From the NCBI GenBank assembly GCA_019155185.1, contig CM032802.1, positions 11,012,501 through 11,076,500 of the forward strand: DNA of 64,000 bases. Direction: 5' to 3'. Source of the stretch: Beaufortia kweichowensis. Lineage: Eukaryota; Chordata; Actinopteri; Cypriniformes; Gastromyzontidae. Shown here one piece after another: positions 23,901-37,413 of the stretch. The notes under the pieces are model-generated. The model ran no database searches. It was given only the letters and a program-made list of their open reading frames with translations, and was not told where the DNA came from. How positions within the stretch are numbered: position 1 is the stretch's first letter; every line of letters begins with the position of its first letter. The position numbers and the translations under genes were made by a program.

Positions 23901-26539
23901 ACATTTTTAAAGAACACACACTGACAGGAAGTAACCGGAGTGAGGGTTCTTGATGACTGTGATTAAAAAACACGACTTTTCTTGTAAAACACACGCCATC
24001 CACTCCTTCCTGCATAGAAAAGGTGTTTTTGCAGCATTACTAATTTACACCGCACATGTGCCCTTGACTAGGTGAAAATGAAGATTTGCATCACTTATCA
24101 GCTTGTGAAATAAGCAAACCCTATTCATCAAGAAACATGTATTATTCCATGTCTGTGTGTGTGTGTCGCAATTTACATATTTTTTTTCAAACTAATTATG
24201 GTGAATCATATAACATGATACCTTTCCTATCCAGCTGTGATCTTGTATAAAGTAATGAGTGTGAATCTAAGCTACAAATATAAAATCTGGTTGCCATAAA
24301 TAAAATGGTCCTCTAGGGGACATGTTCTGTTCTGTAGGTTTTTACTGTCTGAGACATTGTTAGAGATTTATAATGTATTCATTAGCTTTCTAAATAGGGT
24401 GGGAGATCCTGTGGAAATTGTGTAGACTTGAACACACACACGTTATTGATCGTGTTATTGCTTTCTCAAAGCCCAAGAGAATTAAGTTCTCAGTTTTGCT
24501 TTAAGAAATGTCTCCTGTAATTACTTTCAAGAAATAAAGAAAATATGGGCAGACACATATACATGTTAGGTTTATGTATTTTGTGGGGACCTTCCATAGA
24601 CATAATGACTTGAACCTGAGCAAAGTTTGAGTTATTGTTGAAAAATGTAGGCAAAAGCTTCCAGTTGGTCTCCATTGGATCTCATTGCTGTCTAGGAGAA
24701 ACATCTGTGATTAAAGCAATCTTATATTTTATTCCTGTGGGTGTTCACATATACACTAATCTTTGAAGCCCATTGTTTTTTTAAGCTGAAATAGATTACA
24801 TAGCAGCAATGACAAAATTTTAGAGAGTAGGGTGCTATAACTTCTTGGATGTTACCATTATAAATTTATAACACTTATTCGCACTGCTTTCATCGGTTTC
24901 CCTCTGGGATCAATTTTTTTCCTCTGTCAAAGTTTGTGGGTGTTGAAAGGACTTTTCAACCTCTGCGTCTTGTTAATTTTAGAAACGGCATGTATTTTCC
25001 TCTCAGCTGCAGAGATTTCTTCATATGAAGTTCACAGATATACTGTGTTACAGATGGTTTTGGACAAAAACCCAGTCTTATTTTAGTCAAAAACCCAATC
25101 TTTATATGCTGGCAATATAACCACTGCAAAACACTTGAACTGTGAGATCATGAAACAAATAAAGCAGTATACATCCTTCAGGGAGTGCATTTATATTTAT
25201 ATATTAGATCTCCATATAGAGTAATGATCTTTAAAGCTAACGTAGCATGAGATTTCATAGATGATGTCATAGTTTTCGCTTTTACTGCAGTTAATCTGTA
25301 AATTACTCTGTAAACAATTCTGCTTCTTCTACAAATAGTATTAATCTCAACCTTATTTTCCACAGCAAACTGGTCAGTCTAAAGGGACATATTCTTTACA
25401 CAGGTAGGGCTGAGTCTTTGTTGACAGCAGCATGATTATCAGATGTCAAAGGCTTTGTCCTGTGGTTCCCACGCGCTCTGTAATTTGTAGGCTTTCCGCA
25501 AATAGACCAATTATCTTCATACCCATGATTCCAGCACAGCCTTTGACCCCCACCTATCTGACACCCTTTCCCCACTGTGGGTGATGCTCGTGAGAATATG
25601 GCATGGTAGAAAAGAATGTCCTGTTAGCACAATGTTTATAATCATTAAAAAAGCTATCTTCATCAACATTAGGCTAATTTAAAGTGCATAAAATAATTAA
25701 GGGGTAATATGGTCCATAGAAAATAGATGCTGATTTGTGTGGGCATGATGGATATGTTTTTCCACATTAAACTTAATAGAGTTCTATCAGCTGCTGTTTT
25801 GTGCTGTGTCAGAGCGGGTTTTATCTTTACTTTTGCTTACCCGTAGAATTGGACCGTTTTAGTTTGGAACTATGAAACAAAAGTGCAATGTTAAACCATA
25901 GGTTTCTATAATCAATTCCTCATGAATGTTTTGAATGGATTTTTGAAGTAAAATATATCTGTTGTTAAAATTTGAAAACAGTTACATGAATTTTAAAGAC
26001 ACTTTGTTTTTGTAATGTTGCCAAGAAGTTTATAAATACAATTTGCCAAAGTGGTCATATTTTATTTTAAAAGGTAAATTCACACTGAAGTATGTGACTG
26101 CTTAATTTAAGATGTTAAGCATCTATGAGACTTTTACTGATAGCCGTGTCTTTGATATGCCCAGGGTGTGGGTACATTAATTTCAGCTGAACACGTCTAA
26201 GGAATGCAAAGGAATGATTAAGATTCCTTATTCAGACCAGTCTTTTATTGTATTGATGATAATGTGATATCCAAAGGAAATGAATAGCTCTGGCGAAGAA
26301 TAAAACTGATCTGTTGATTAGATATTTTCTTGGATGCGTTCCAAATGGGACTCTATGAGAGATGGTAGGACTTAAACAGAGCGCTTCATAACTCACTCTA
26401 TGCAGTTAAACAATTTAAAAAATGTAATCTATCTTGTCATATTATTACAATGACAGCTAGGCCAACCTTAAGATGAGATTTAAGATTATGAAGACTAGGC
26501 GACATTTATTAAATGACAGAAAGGATAATTTAGCTACAC
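20986..26539. other. long AT-rich gene-free stretch
   Basis: No exon or element can be supported. The ORFs at 21910-22266 (118 codons) and 22154-22429 overlap on opposite strands and have no domain. A poly-T run lies at 22499-22514 and a short (TG)n at 24154-24167. Near 24580-24700 a TTTGTGGGGACCTTCCATAG word resembles a cyprinid repeat but is too short to call. 25450-25580 is slightly GC-richer. Confidence 0.45.
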
Positions 26540-26783
26540 AGGTTATTTCACTATTCACTTTAATATTGAAAAGTTGAATTCCAATCTTATATTTGATCTA
26601 ATATTTGACAAATTTCATAACAACATAAACAAACAAAAAAATAAAATGAATGCTAGGGTTATTTAAAAAATACTTAAAATAAAAATGATTTGAAAATGTA
26701 AATCTAAAATGTAAAAAATTGTAGTTTGGACTGTGCATTTTCATGTGTATGCTCAGTATGTGCAGTGATATTTATCAGGTTAA
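26540..26783 (-). mobile_element. TTAA-flanked MITE family, copy 1 (reverse)
   Basis: Read on the minus strand it begins TTAACCTGATAAATATCACTGCACATACTG, then TACACATGAAAA and CCAAACTACAATTTTTTAC, and continues to CTATTCACTT-like sequence near 26543, in the order seen in the copies at 37133 and 62112. The distal end has lost the clean terminal repeat. Non-coding. Confidence 0.7.
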
Positions 26784-27049
26784 TGTCAATGCAATATCAG
26801 GTCATAATGTCCCTCAGGAATGGTATTATTATGGTAAAATTGTTGTAATCATGTTTTTGACATATAAGTAGTTTTACTACAAATACCATGCTTAAACTAT
26901 GATTATTGTGGTTTTACTAGTTAAACCATCGTTATTTCTCCTAAGGGGTAAATGCATGGCCAAAAATAACATTTTTAAATAGCTACAACTGACAAAACCA
27001 ATTCCTGATAAAGTAACTATTCGATATACAAACCGCAAGCATGCTGCCA
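26784..27049. other. AT-rich spacer
   Basis: Nothing recognised between the MITE and the CpG island. Confidence 0.5.
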
Positions 27050-27545
27050 TTGTCACTGTGACGATGTTTCAGCATCTTCCCCCCTTTGCATTACTAGTAA
27101 GCTTGACATATTTGGTGACGGCTGTAAGCTACCTCGGGTCGCACCAGGCTCGAGCATCTCATCGGATGCGCTCACATCCACAGTCGGCATGAAAGGACGA
27201 ACGCGGCGGCTGCTGCTGAGAACACACCGCGTCTCGACCATCTCCACCCGCACTAGATCTCTACAGATTCAAGCTGTTTGTTTCAATTAACGGCAGACTT
27301 GGCTGCAAAGGGAGGTAGTGAAACGTCAGACTGTCACGGAGAGATATAGGTAGCGTCTCAACATCTAGTGAGCTGCCTATCTAGACAGCTTCATTGGGCA
27401 TCGTGTTCGTGCGCGGTCCGAGCAACATTTAAACACGGTCGCCGTCCACACACATGTACACAATGTGTGAAGGTGCGGAGAAGTTAAGGATGTCGTTGTG
27501 AATCGCTTCTGACACATCTCGACACTTGACTTGACGGTAAGAGCA
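27050..27545. promoter_or_regulatory. CpG island-like promoter candidate
   Basis: I count about 33 CpGs in 480 bp, whereas neighbouring AT-rich sequence has roughly one per 100 bp. On the plus strand the island ends at a donor-like GACG|GTAAGAGC (exon end about 27535), which would suit a 5' UTR exon. On the minus strand an ATG at 27241 opens 36 codons (MVETRCVLSSSRRVRPF onward) to a moderate donor GAG|GTAGCT at 27133. The island could therefore be a bidirectional start. Which strand is used, and whether it is a promoter at all, is inference. Confidence 0.42.
27133..27241 (-). CDS. possible first coding exon within CpG island, minus strand
   Basis: ATG on the minus strand at 27241-27239, 36 codons rich in Arg, Ser and Val, then GAG|GTAGCTTACAG as a moderate donor. 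An in-frame TAG lies a few codons upstream of the ATG, so the start is bounded. Arg/Ser-rich translations arise easily in CpG islands, and I recognise no family. Confidence 0.18.
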
Positions 27546-29399
27546 TGTTTTTGTTATTGAGGAATTTAAACACTATGAGAGACTTTGCGTAAAGACGGAC
27601 TCGCACCTTTGTAATAGACTGTATCATCTTATCAAAACAATCCAGCACATTTTCGTCGCTTTGCTTGCGGGTTAGCTGTGTATTCAATGCGAGAAAACCC
27701 TTAAAGTTGTCAGATTCTTGCTCGTTTTCAGCGCAGGGTATTTTGAGAAATAATAGGTGACTCAAGTCCACGAATAAGGTAACTGGCATAAACTAAGGAC
27801 CAATATAACCTATATATGTCATATTGCCCTTAAGGGAGTAAAAGCTTTGCGTGGCTCTTTGAATAATAAGTGAGATTTATAATGAGAACGTGAAATCTGT
27901 GTCTTTAGATTTCCACAGTCGATCTGTCTCCTATTGTAGGTTTTAAATGTTAATAAAGTGTTTTTCTTTCTTTTATTGAAAAGTCTTCTCCAGCATGCTG
28001 CAATCATTAATATTTCAGAGGATTTCAGACCAAAATCTGCAGATGTGCAAGTCCAATACGTGGCTTAACGGGACTTTTAACTTTCACGTGAGTTGAAGTT
28101 TAAGCTCTCATTAAAGTTTTCATCAAGTGACAAGTAATAATGACTGTAAGTATAGACTTTAAAGGAGTGTAAGTCGCTTTGAACTTTAAACCCCATTAGA
28201 AATAATAACAGCAAGTGTTTTAAATGTAGGTAATGCCCTGTCACAATCTCAGAGCAGCATCTGTAATCATTTAAGCCCTTTGGACCAATAGTTCCTCCCC
28301 TAGTGGGATAAATCATTCATTACAACAGATACAATCATGCTGAATCCACTCAATACTTCATGAAATATTTTCAATATACCATCATAGGTTACCTTTGACC
28401 CGTTAAAAAGATGAAATGCAGGATGTTATGATTAATCAGTAAACAGCAGTCCCAGAAACAGATGGGTGGCTTGTGAGATACTACCTCTGCAGTCTTCTTA
28501 TTGTGTCCTCAATACTTGTGACCTGTGGTACCAATTCATACCTACACTAAAGCAGGACGGCATGTACTTTAGATTCGAAACCAGGGCCCATGTTTAATGC
28601 ATCTCTGCCCTCCTAGACTGTTGAATGTGGAGAAGTGGCTCAGAGTGAACATCTCTAATGAGAATAGTATTTTACATGCAGTAAAGCCCTTTTGTGAGAG
28701 GAAAAGTCTCAGAGAGACCGAGATTAAATAAAAGAAGGGCTTACGAAAGAAGCGAAAACTTCCACCTATTTTACTTTCATTTCAGACAGAACTATAGTCC
28801 GCTTTGTGCAAAATTCACAGAAGACTATAAAATCTACTAAGCCTTCATTAGTAGTATATAGGGATGTTCTAGTTTTGCGCTTTTATCTTTTTATTTTTCC
28901 AGATGGGTAAAAGTTTGAAATCAAATTACAGTTATCCATGCTGCTTGTAGGTTAGTTGTGACACTGCAACATAAAAAGCTTTCTGAGGAAAAATATATAT
29001 AGATATATAAATGTACTTTAGTGTTAAACTGAAAGCCTGCTAAATGTTTCTTGTAGTGAATCTGCAATATTACCGACTGGGATGTTTTTATTGTGTCTAC
29101 TAATACTGTTTTATCTCTAAGAAAAGGTCCCTCACTGTGTGTACTTGCAATAGCTGTTGTGTGCTTGTGTCTCTGAAGTTCACAGGACCGTAGGGTGTCC
29201 CATTTGTCATTTTAGGTGTCACCGCCTTAACGGGTGCTTTGTGCCCTCAATGGACCACTGCGTTGCATTCGATCATTAAGTGTGGAGAACTGCAAAACTT
29301 GTGCAAACTCCACAATGCAACTGACTTACAAATGTATATGTTTGCTATAGTCAAATTGTTTAATTGCACCGGTGAGAGTTTTAATAAACTGCTTTTCCC
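27546..29399. other. AT-rich non-coding stretch
   Basis: No exon or element supported. The minus ORFs at 27484-28316 show no domain. Confidence 0.45.
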
Positions 29400-29880
29400 A
29401 CAATGAAGGGGGACTCGCATCAGCACTTAGCGTTTCTCGAAAGGCTTAAACCGCGGCATCCAGCTTATCAATTCACGAGTGTCGTTTCATGACTGAGTGA
29501 GCCTAGTCAGATATAAGAAGCGTGGGCTGGCATTATTCAACAGACAATTACATGCATTGCGAAAGCCAGAATCCGCACATCCAGCCATGTTCCTGCTGAG
29601 GTAAATGGTAATTAGCTGTCCTATTTTAATCCACTATAGATATGCCCTGACATGGGGATGTCAGGCTGTGACAGCAGCAGAGTATTAAGGAGTCGAAAAG
29701 GTGCGTCAACATTAGCTCGCCTTACTCTCACGTGCATCCTCGCGGTTTTCATCACCGCTTAAGACGTGACCTTTGATTGGCCGCCGGAGTGCTAACGCTC
29801 ACCCCGAGCTGCGGTTATTCTGCGACTAACCCTCACAGATCACAGACGCAGGTTATTACTCAGCGAGGCCTAACTCGATC
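29400..29880. promoter_or_regulatory. candidate regulatory block with homeodomain, AP-1-like and CCAAT words
   Basis: Raised GC and CpG. Visible words include CATGACTGAGTGAGCC near 29507, CAATTACATGCATTGC near 29546, GGTAATTAGCTGTCC near 29607, CCTTTGATTGGCCGCCGG near 29770 and CGAGGCCTAACTCG near 29865. ATGTTCCTGCTGAG|GTAAATGG at 29587 looks like a tiny start exon plus donor, but without other support. Enhancer-like by composition; conservation untested. Confidence 0.35.
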
Positions 29881-32800
29881 TGGGATTTCTTCTGTTTTCT
29901 GTTTAAGGGTGTGATTTAACAAGGTTAAGGTGTTGCCTGGGTACGTTGAGTCCAGACATAACACTGCTGATCTGATGCGTGTGTGGCCACTAATTGTGTC
30001 TGTCTTCTACACTGTGAAAGGTGAAATTACTCACAGGACAGGTGAATTTAATTTTCTTCGCATGGGGAGAAGAAGCAGGGTTTTGGCTGGGTGGTTTTGA
30101 TGAATGCAGCCTCAGAGAGACTGAGGAAGAGGCAGAATCACTGTAGAGTTTCGAGAGAGGAAAGTGGGAGGAATCCGTGCCATCTGTCAGGGTTAGCGAG
30201 CGATATTTTGTGGGCAACAATGACGTCGTTTAACGGCCCAAACTGGCTTTGTTGTTAAATTTGAAGCCAAAGCCTGATTTGTTAGTGTCGGGGAAATGTT
30301 TTACAATCTGTTTCTGCTTTAGATTTAAAGCTAAAGTATGTATTTTTTGGTGGATTTTGCTCGTTAAAATGCGTTTTGCTATGCCATCTTAAAATGCAGA
30401 GATGGTTAAGTAAGCCATTTGTTTGTTCCAGACCGACACAGCGCTTAGGTTCATGAGCTCATGTCTGTTTGTTGGTCCATTGGTTGCAGATTCAAGACAA
30501 AGTTCATGTTTTATTCAAGTAATTCACTCCCTTTCCATGTGATTAGCAAGGCTTGATGTAAAACAAAGCGATAAAGAAATAGTTATGTCATCTTTACGGG
30601 TGCAGCACATTGTTCTTGCTTCTTGTGCACGGATAATAATTAAGGCTATGATAATTTTGTTATTCATGATTATATTGTTTTCAGAGCTGAATGAAGGGCA
30701 ACGATTAAATGATGATCATGTTTATTTTAATAGTGTAAGGGAATTAATAGTTTTGCACATTAAGCACAATTATAATTATACAAAAGCGATTATGCGAGTT
30801 AGATTAGAAGCTGTAGATTCCCTCAGTTGCCCTAAAGTTAGAAGTAAAGTTAACTGTAATTTGGGTTTCTTACTGTGTGTTTGTTTTTTTACTAGCTTTT
30901 TTATTTGAGGACCAAGTGAATTGTCTTGAATTGTGTAGCTTTGTTTAATGCGTTGTCGTAAAATAGCTAATAGCGTTGAATTTGATAAGATGCCGAAATG
31001 CAGAATGATGTCATTAAATAGTATTGGTATCGGCTGAAGTAAGAGACCTTAAGTTCTGAATGCTGATATCTTCTAAATGTGAATTTTGTGAATGTTAGAG
31101 CACACTAGTTTATAAATATCCAACAGCCAAAAATGTTTTACTTGTATTTAGTTTTAATTTCATGAGGACTTTAAAAAATGATTTGTATTAGATGCTGCAG
31201 AGACATACGACATTAGTTTGGTCAAACACAGTAGTGTTGTGATTTGGTGACTCATTGTATCTGACTCATAAGCGTGACTTATTTATTACTGGTCATTTGA
31301 CTGACAAGACGTGACGTCTGGCTGTGATTGGCTACTGCACCAGAACAATATCAAAATATATACTTCAGTCTGGTCAGTTAGCTTAAATACCAAAACACTC
31401 CACATGCAATCATTCGTTGGCGTTGATTTATTGTACACATTTTTAGAAGTGCCAGTATATGCTTAATATTAAATATTGCATCTGAATTTTTTCTAACATG
31501 ATAGGCTTGACAGGTCTGAAATGTTGTTTTTGTTTATCTTGTTCTGTGAACAGATATAATTTTTTTCCATACCCTGAAAGTAAACAATGTGCTTCAAAGG
31601 TATTATCCATTTATCTTTCTGGAAGACGGAGAGTTTCATCAGGAAATGTCAAAAATGTGTTACTGATTTACATGTCAGAGCTATGTATATTTATGCAATT
31701 CCAGTTTCAAGGCAATATTGTTCTGCATCATGTGAGATCCTCTCATTTGCATGAACAGTAAAATATATTCAGACTATAAAAGGTGGCCCATTACAGAGCA
31801 CATTAATTCCATGCATTAGACTTTCCAGCCTTGAGGGGTTTTGGGTGCTAATGCTTGCATAAAACGACTATGGGGAGCGTGCTCAGAAGATCAGATCTCC
31901 TTCATTCTGACATGTGTGCCTTTAGGTGATAGTCAACAGGGAAGATGCCACATTTCACCAAAATATAAAACGTCCATGTAATTTAGGCTGACGAAATAGA
32001 ACATTCTAACATTTCATTACTTTTTTATTGCCATTTCATTACCTTAAGGAAACAAGCAGAGTGCAGGAGATCTGGGGGAGCGAGATGTTCTAACAGTGGA
32101 GATCGTAATGTCTGGTAATAGGCGGACTGCCGGCTCAGAGCAGTCGTCTCGACTCAAAAAGAAGCACGGAAAACTTCTCCATAAAATATGCATCAATTGG
32201 AGCGAAAGGAAGAACAAAGGCAAAACTGCGTGTTTGTAGTTGGGGGAGGGATATTGAAAACGGTAACTTATTGAAGAGCCAGCTCTTTAGATTGTGGAGC
32301 TGCACATGACGGTGAAACGATCCGAACGAGGACTGTGAGGGTCGATTGGGACAGCTTGAGTCCACCTAACTGACCTCCGTCTCCCCGTGTGTGATCTTCT
32401 AGACACACATTTGCATTTGCCGGTGCTTAAATAGATCCTGTGAATTATTGATACCAATTATGCACCAGCGAGGTGTAATTCTCTGCTTCTGTCAAAGTTA
32501 ATGCTAAAATCCACAGGGGCCAAATGAGCGCTGTATCTGTAAGCCCAAATCTGGTGATGTAGGAGGAAAGACAATGAAGAGCAGAGCTTACAGACAGAGA
32601 GACAGAAAGAGTGCATATCAGAAAGGAAGACAGTAGGAGACGGACAGAGAGATGGAGTGTCTGCTTGCTACTGCATGCGAATGCCATTATGATGAATGTT
32701 TGCTGCACTTTTTTGTGAGCCAATTATCTGCTCCTGTGTGAGTCATGGAGATCATTTAGGCAGGTGGGGAGCTACACACAGACACATGGATTTGTTACAC

Positions 32801-35800
32801 TATATTAGTGAGATTTTTTTTTAATACCAGGTGTAAAATGATATTTTCTTTCCCCTACCCCTTCCTATAAATCTGACCTACACAAACCATGATTTGGTCA
32901 ATTTATGAGCTCCTTTCTCTAGTGAGAATCACCTGTCTGTTTGAAAAGATGTACTTTCAAAACTTGTCCTGCAGACCTTCAGCATGAATTTTTTGGTTCA
33001 GGCAGATTTATAATGGTTTCACATAATGTAAGTAAATGGAGGTGTTTTTGAGGTCATCATTATTGGTTGCTTAATCTTTACTCACTGATCGAGATCAGCT
33101 GAGGTTTGGGTGGATGTTAAGTGTGCAGTGTGGTGCTGGATCAGGGTGTAGCTGATGGCTCTTATCGGATATCTGAAAAGACTGATGACGTCCAGGGCGA
33201 AGCGCCGTCTACGGGGCAGGCCACCTCCATAAATCAGTGAAAAGTGGGTTACGCCGGGTCAGCTTTTTTCACCTGCCACAAAATTTCCCAGTTAACATAC
33301 AACCTCACCATTACCAACTAGTGGTTAGATCTAGACAATATATAAACTAAAAAATATAAAATTTTCAATCTTTTTGATATAGATCTAATCTTATTTTTGT
33401 AGCTTAGCTTTTAAAAGCTTTATTATTACAAACCACATTGTTCTTGTGGCCCTTGATATTTCAAGGCTTCAACATCCAGAGCTTCCCCGAACATTTCTAT
33501 ACTTTCTGTAAATAGCTTGCCATTTTTTTCTCTTATTGCTGTACCATACCAAAACAAATTTTGTGAAACTGCAGGCAGTCTTGTTTTCTCTTAATTGGAC
33601 AGCAGGCAGAAAGTCTTTGCTGGCTGTGTGAGGAATATTGCTGATCCCAGGGGTTTGTAAGGTTCAGTATATAGTTTCTCTGGTGCTGCTAGTTAAGCAA
33701 CACAGGACTTCACATTTATTATATATTAAAGGCGCAGGAGCCCTCTGTTGCTCTGTTTTGCTAACATGCCCTTAAAGAGCTGTCTTAGGATTTCTGTATT
33801 TGTCATGACAGCTCAGCTCTTAAAATATGCAGTACACCAAGTACCGTGCTGTTCTGTATTAATGTGCATTATAATTAAAACAATTCATTGAACGTTATAG
33901 ATTTGTAAATCTTAATCAGGACCCTCTGAATCTTGGAGGTTTTGAGGGAAAGTACTAATCCACAATTTCATGCATCATTGACCATCCATCAAGTTTAATT
34001 TTAATGGACACACTTTTCAACATGGTCCTGTGCAAATGGCTTTTTTTCAGAGTTGAGCACCAACTAATGTGTATTTTCCAGGCCTTATCGATCCGTTGTA
34101 AAATACAAGCATTGTGTGCACGCGTGGATGGAAATGGGGGGTTTAGGACATCTCATAGACAGGTTGATATTTGTCTTTCTGTATAACTGAAAACAGCACA
34201 GTGAGAGAAAAGAGCAATGACCTTTCAGAGTGAAATGCTAATTTATCTGCCGTATAAAAAGCTTGTACGGTTGCTGAATGCTGAATGTGTAAATGTTAGT
34301 GGTTCCCACTGACTGGGGCTGTTTACATGTGGATTAGGTGCAGTTCAGTGGCCGCTAAGCGCATATTTGCTTCAGCCTCTGGTGTTAGTTTTCATTTATT
34401 GGTGGGTACAGAATACAAATTCCACATAACTCCTTGGGTGAGGATATGAAAATGATTTTTCACACACTCGTTTTTCATGTAGGATGCATAAGGACACTTT
34501 ATATTCCCTTTGCGTTGTAACTCAAAATTGTGCCAAAGGTTTGTACGCATCTTTTGTAGTGCAAGAAAAAAGAAAAATACTTTGAATGACGTGAGAAAGA
34601 GCAGACAGTGACAGATTTTTCATTTTGGGGTTTTAACTTTGATGATGTTGTATTGAATATGTTAGCAATGCTGTGCATTTGGGACTGTATTTTTCCTAGT
34701 GTAACAAAACAAAGCATTTCGTCGCCTTGTCGTTTTAATTTAGGTGTGTGGTAAATAACTAGATGGGAAACGTGCTCTGATTAAAATCAAAGGCAAACAT
34801 TAATATATTGAAAGTCATCACAGCATGAATTTAATCATTGTATCATCAGCCGTTCTACAGCTTTATTTTACGCATGAATAAGGCTTTGTTCCTTTGATCC
34901 AAGTCTTGTTAGGTAGTTCTTCTGGGGCAGGTAACTCATTGCTGCATTACCTCGGTTCACCCTGAGTACACAAGCTGATAGAGGCAATGTGTTTTTTGTG
35001 TGCGCGTAATGTCATCTGAATTGCACTTGTGAGTTAAATCTGGTAGGAAATGGCAAATTGTGTGTTTTTAAGGTTTTTCCCATTCACAAAGCTTGCCGAT
35101 CAATAAGGGCTGGATTTTCATCAGGTTGTACAATGCTTTTGCCGATGTGTAATTTATCAACCGAAGCGACTGGCCAGATTCGATCTTTGCAAACACAGTC
35201 TTCAGGACTGGAATATTACATTGGTGAGATATTGATCCCAGTTTCTTGGCAATTTGCAAAAATAAAGTTTTTATCTATAGATATGTTCGGTGGCTGGTGG
35301 ATGTTCAATATTCGCACCTGGTGCCCGCTGTAGTAACAAAAAACTTCTAATGACAAAATATCTTTTATATAATTGTATTTTGTTTGTTCTTAAACTCACT
35401 TTTTGAAGTGTTGTGTGTGGCAACGGGGTCAATGGCCCTAAAGCACTTTGCTTAACATTGTCCGATATACTACAAACTTTTCGCAGGTGTCTACAGAGAA
35501 AGCACAGCAATCTCTCTCTCTCTCTCTCTCTATCTGGTGTACAAGGCTACAGAATTAATGGGCGGGGAAGGGGAGGGCCTAGGTGGACCAGAAAGATTAG
35601 CTGTAAAATTGACACTGACAAATCTCATACATTACAGCTTCATGGGAGGCAGCCATCGCCACAGGAAGTGGAGGAGGAAGGTAAAAGGGAATGCACTCCA
35701 TAAAAGGCCTAAAGGGTCCATTATTAACTGCTGGTAAAATAAAAAACAACTTTTCTTCATAACAGTACAAAGCAGTTCATGGCATGATGGTTTAGAAATC

Positions 35801-36359
35801 AAACACAATTAGAAATCATTAAAAACATATTTGGAACATGCATATATATTGTAATATAAAAAAAACAAGGAAATTGAGCAAATGAGAAAAAGTGTTTTAT
35901 TTCTCTATGGATTTGTTTTTTTTGTTTTTCTCTTGTCTGTGCTTATTATTTTCAACCAGCCTGTTTGGGATTTCAAATCTTATTATTGCTTTCTCCAAAT
36001 TAGTCTTTGGTGTTTGATGTTTAGAGAGTGTGTTTTAAACTCAATTATTGAAATTAATAGAGAAAATAGAGTAGATTACTAAACAGCACAAGACTCATAC
36101 TCCATTTGGTATGCGGTTAAATGAGCTAAAATGTGATTTCTTTCAAGCCCATGAAATGTATAAAAATCATAAGCATTGTACCAATCTTGTTAAAGTTCTG
36201 AAAGGGGTTTTTGGTAATGGATACATATAGTACAAGTCACCTTGAAGTTTATATTGTATGTTTGTATGAAGTGATAGTTGAAGGTCAGCTGTTAGTGTAG
36301 ACCTGCATGGTATTTTGTAACTTTTGTAAATCTATTTGCAATGAAAGGATATATATTGC
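29881..36359. other. long gene-free stretch with scattered regulatory-looking words
   Basis: No exon could be supported. 29990-30240 and 32040-32420 are less AT-rich. 35530-35710 (GGGCGGGGAAGGGGAGGG followed by a TTACAGCTTCATGGGAGGC block) is GC-richer and directly follows a (TC)n run at 35511-35531. The ORFs here (30585-30908, 31498-31761, 32445-32723) have no domains. Confidence 0.4.
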
Positions 36360-36740
36360 ATTGCAGTTGATTTTTGAAGTCCTTGCTTCGGGGGTTTTTA
36401 CAGTATCTCCCAGCATCTTCAGTGATGTTGCTTAAAAATGCTTATAATTATCCGCTTATTGATTTGAGCGCTGCTGCCAATGCTTTGATAGATACGGCAC
36501 GCAGGCTATATGAAATGTAATTGATGCGGCACATAATTATTGCCATTTCATAAGCAGGAGATGAATTAGGTGCAGCAGGATCTTGAATTTACCCAATGAA
36601 ATAAACTCCGTTAATGGTTGCCGCTCTCGTTGGCGTGTGTGTTTTTGTGCCTGGAGCTCCTTATGCTCAGCTGATGAGAAAAAGATGTATGATTGTCCCA
36701 TCTGATGAGAATTCTACATAATTGCAGTTCAGATGTGTTC
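36360..36740. promoter_or_regulatory. candidate enhancer, clustered TAATTA/ATTGAT homeodomain words
   Basis: Within about 300 bp are CTTATAATTATCCGC (36441), TTATTGATTTGAGCG (about 36457), TGTAATTGATGCGGC (36516), CACATAATTATTGCC (36531), AGATGAATTAGG (about 36560) and CTCAGCTGATGAG (about 36666). The GC-balanced texture, without ORFs or repeats, is typical of developmental non-coding elements. Function and conservation are inference. Confidence 0.4.
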
Positions 36741-37132
36741 ATGCCCAGCCCCCATATTCATCTACATTGCTAATTTGATTGAAAGCTTCTGTTTTCTTGT
36801 GATGCGCCCAATTACAAAGTGTGTGCTTGTGCGCTGTGGTAAATGATGTTGCATTCCAGTACTAAGATCTTTGTGATAATGATGGATGACACCCTTTTTC
36901 CATGGGCCATTAATAGGATGAAGCCCTTGATGGTTCATCAACAACATGTGCTGTTAAATGTTCTTGACAAATGTTCTTAAAATATAACTCATTATCACTC
37001 CTGGCATCTCCAGAGCTTCTTGCCTCAATTTCACCCCCTTCAGAGGTTCAAGAATGAGAAGCTTTGCCATATTAACTATTTATAGTCACGGTGCACTGTA
37101 TTGATGTTCATTTGATTTTTCTTTTTGTAGTT
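36741..37132. other. non-coding spacer
   Basis: No feature recognised; the short minus ORF at 36762-36947 has no domain. Confidence 0.4.
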
Positions 37133-37413
37133 TTAACCTGATAGCTGTCACTGCACATATTAAGTATACACATGAAAATCCAAACTACAATTTGTTAAAT
37201 CTTTTTAAATATTTTTTTTTAATTTAAGGTATTTTTAAAAATATCATTAATATTAACCTTTTTTTATAGATTCTTTGTTTGAGTTGTTGTTTGAGTCTTT
37301 AACCTTTCTATCAATATATAGTTTGTCATAACTAGAATATAATTAAATTATGAAATATTAATGTGAATAGAGAAATAACATAGGTGTTTCTCATAAGGAA
37401 CAGTGACAGTTAA
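37133..37413 (+). mobile_element. TTAA-flanked MITE family, copy 2
   Basis: Starts TTAACCTGATAGCTGTCAC, then TGCACATATTAAGTATACACATGAAAA, CCAAACTACAA, GGTATTTTTAAAAATATCATTAA and TCAATATATAG, and ends GGAACAGTGACAGTTAA, lacking about eight bases of the right terminus compared with the copy at 62112-62387. The interior is strongly AT-rich and non-coding. Confidence 0.8.

Noticed and set aside
24540..24700. TTTGTGGGGACCTTCCATAG word resembling a cyprinid repeat
   Set aside because: Too short and without recognisable borders or a second copy in the window.
25841..25869. 29-nt minus-strand unit between TTTTGTTTCATAG and CGG|GTAAGC
   Set aside because: Same reason; it does not fit in phase with any other candidate.
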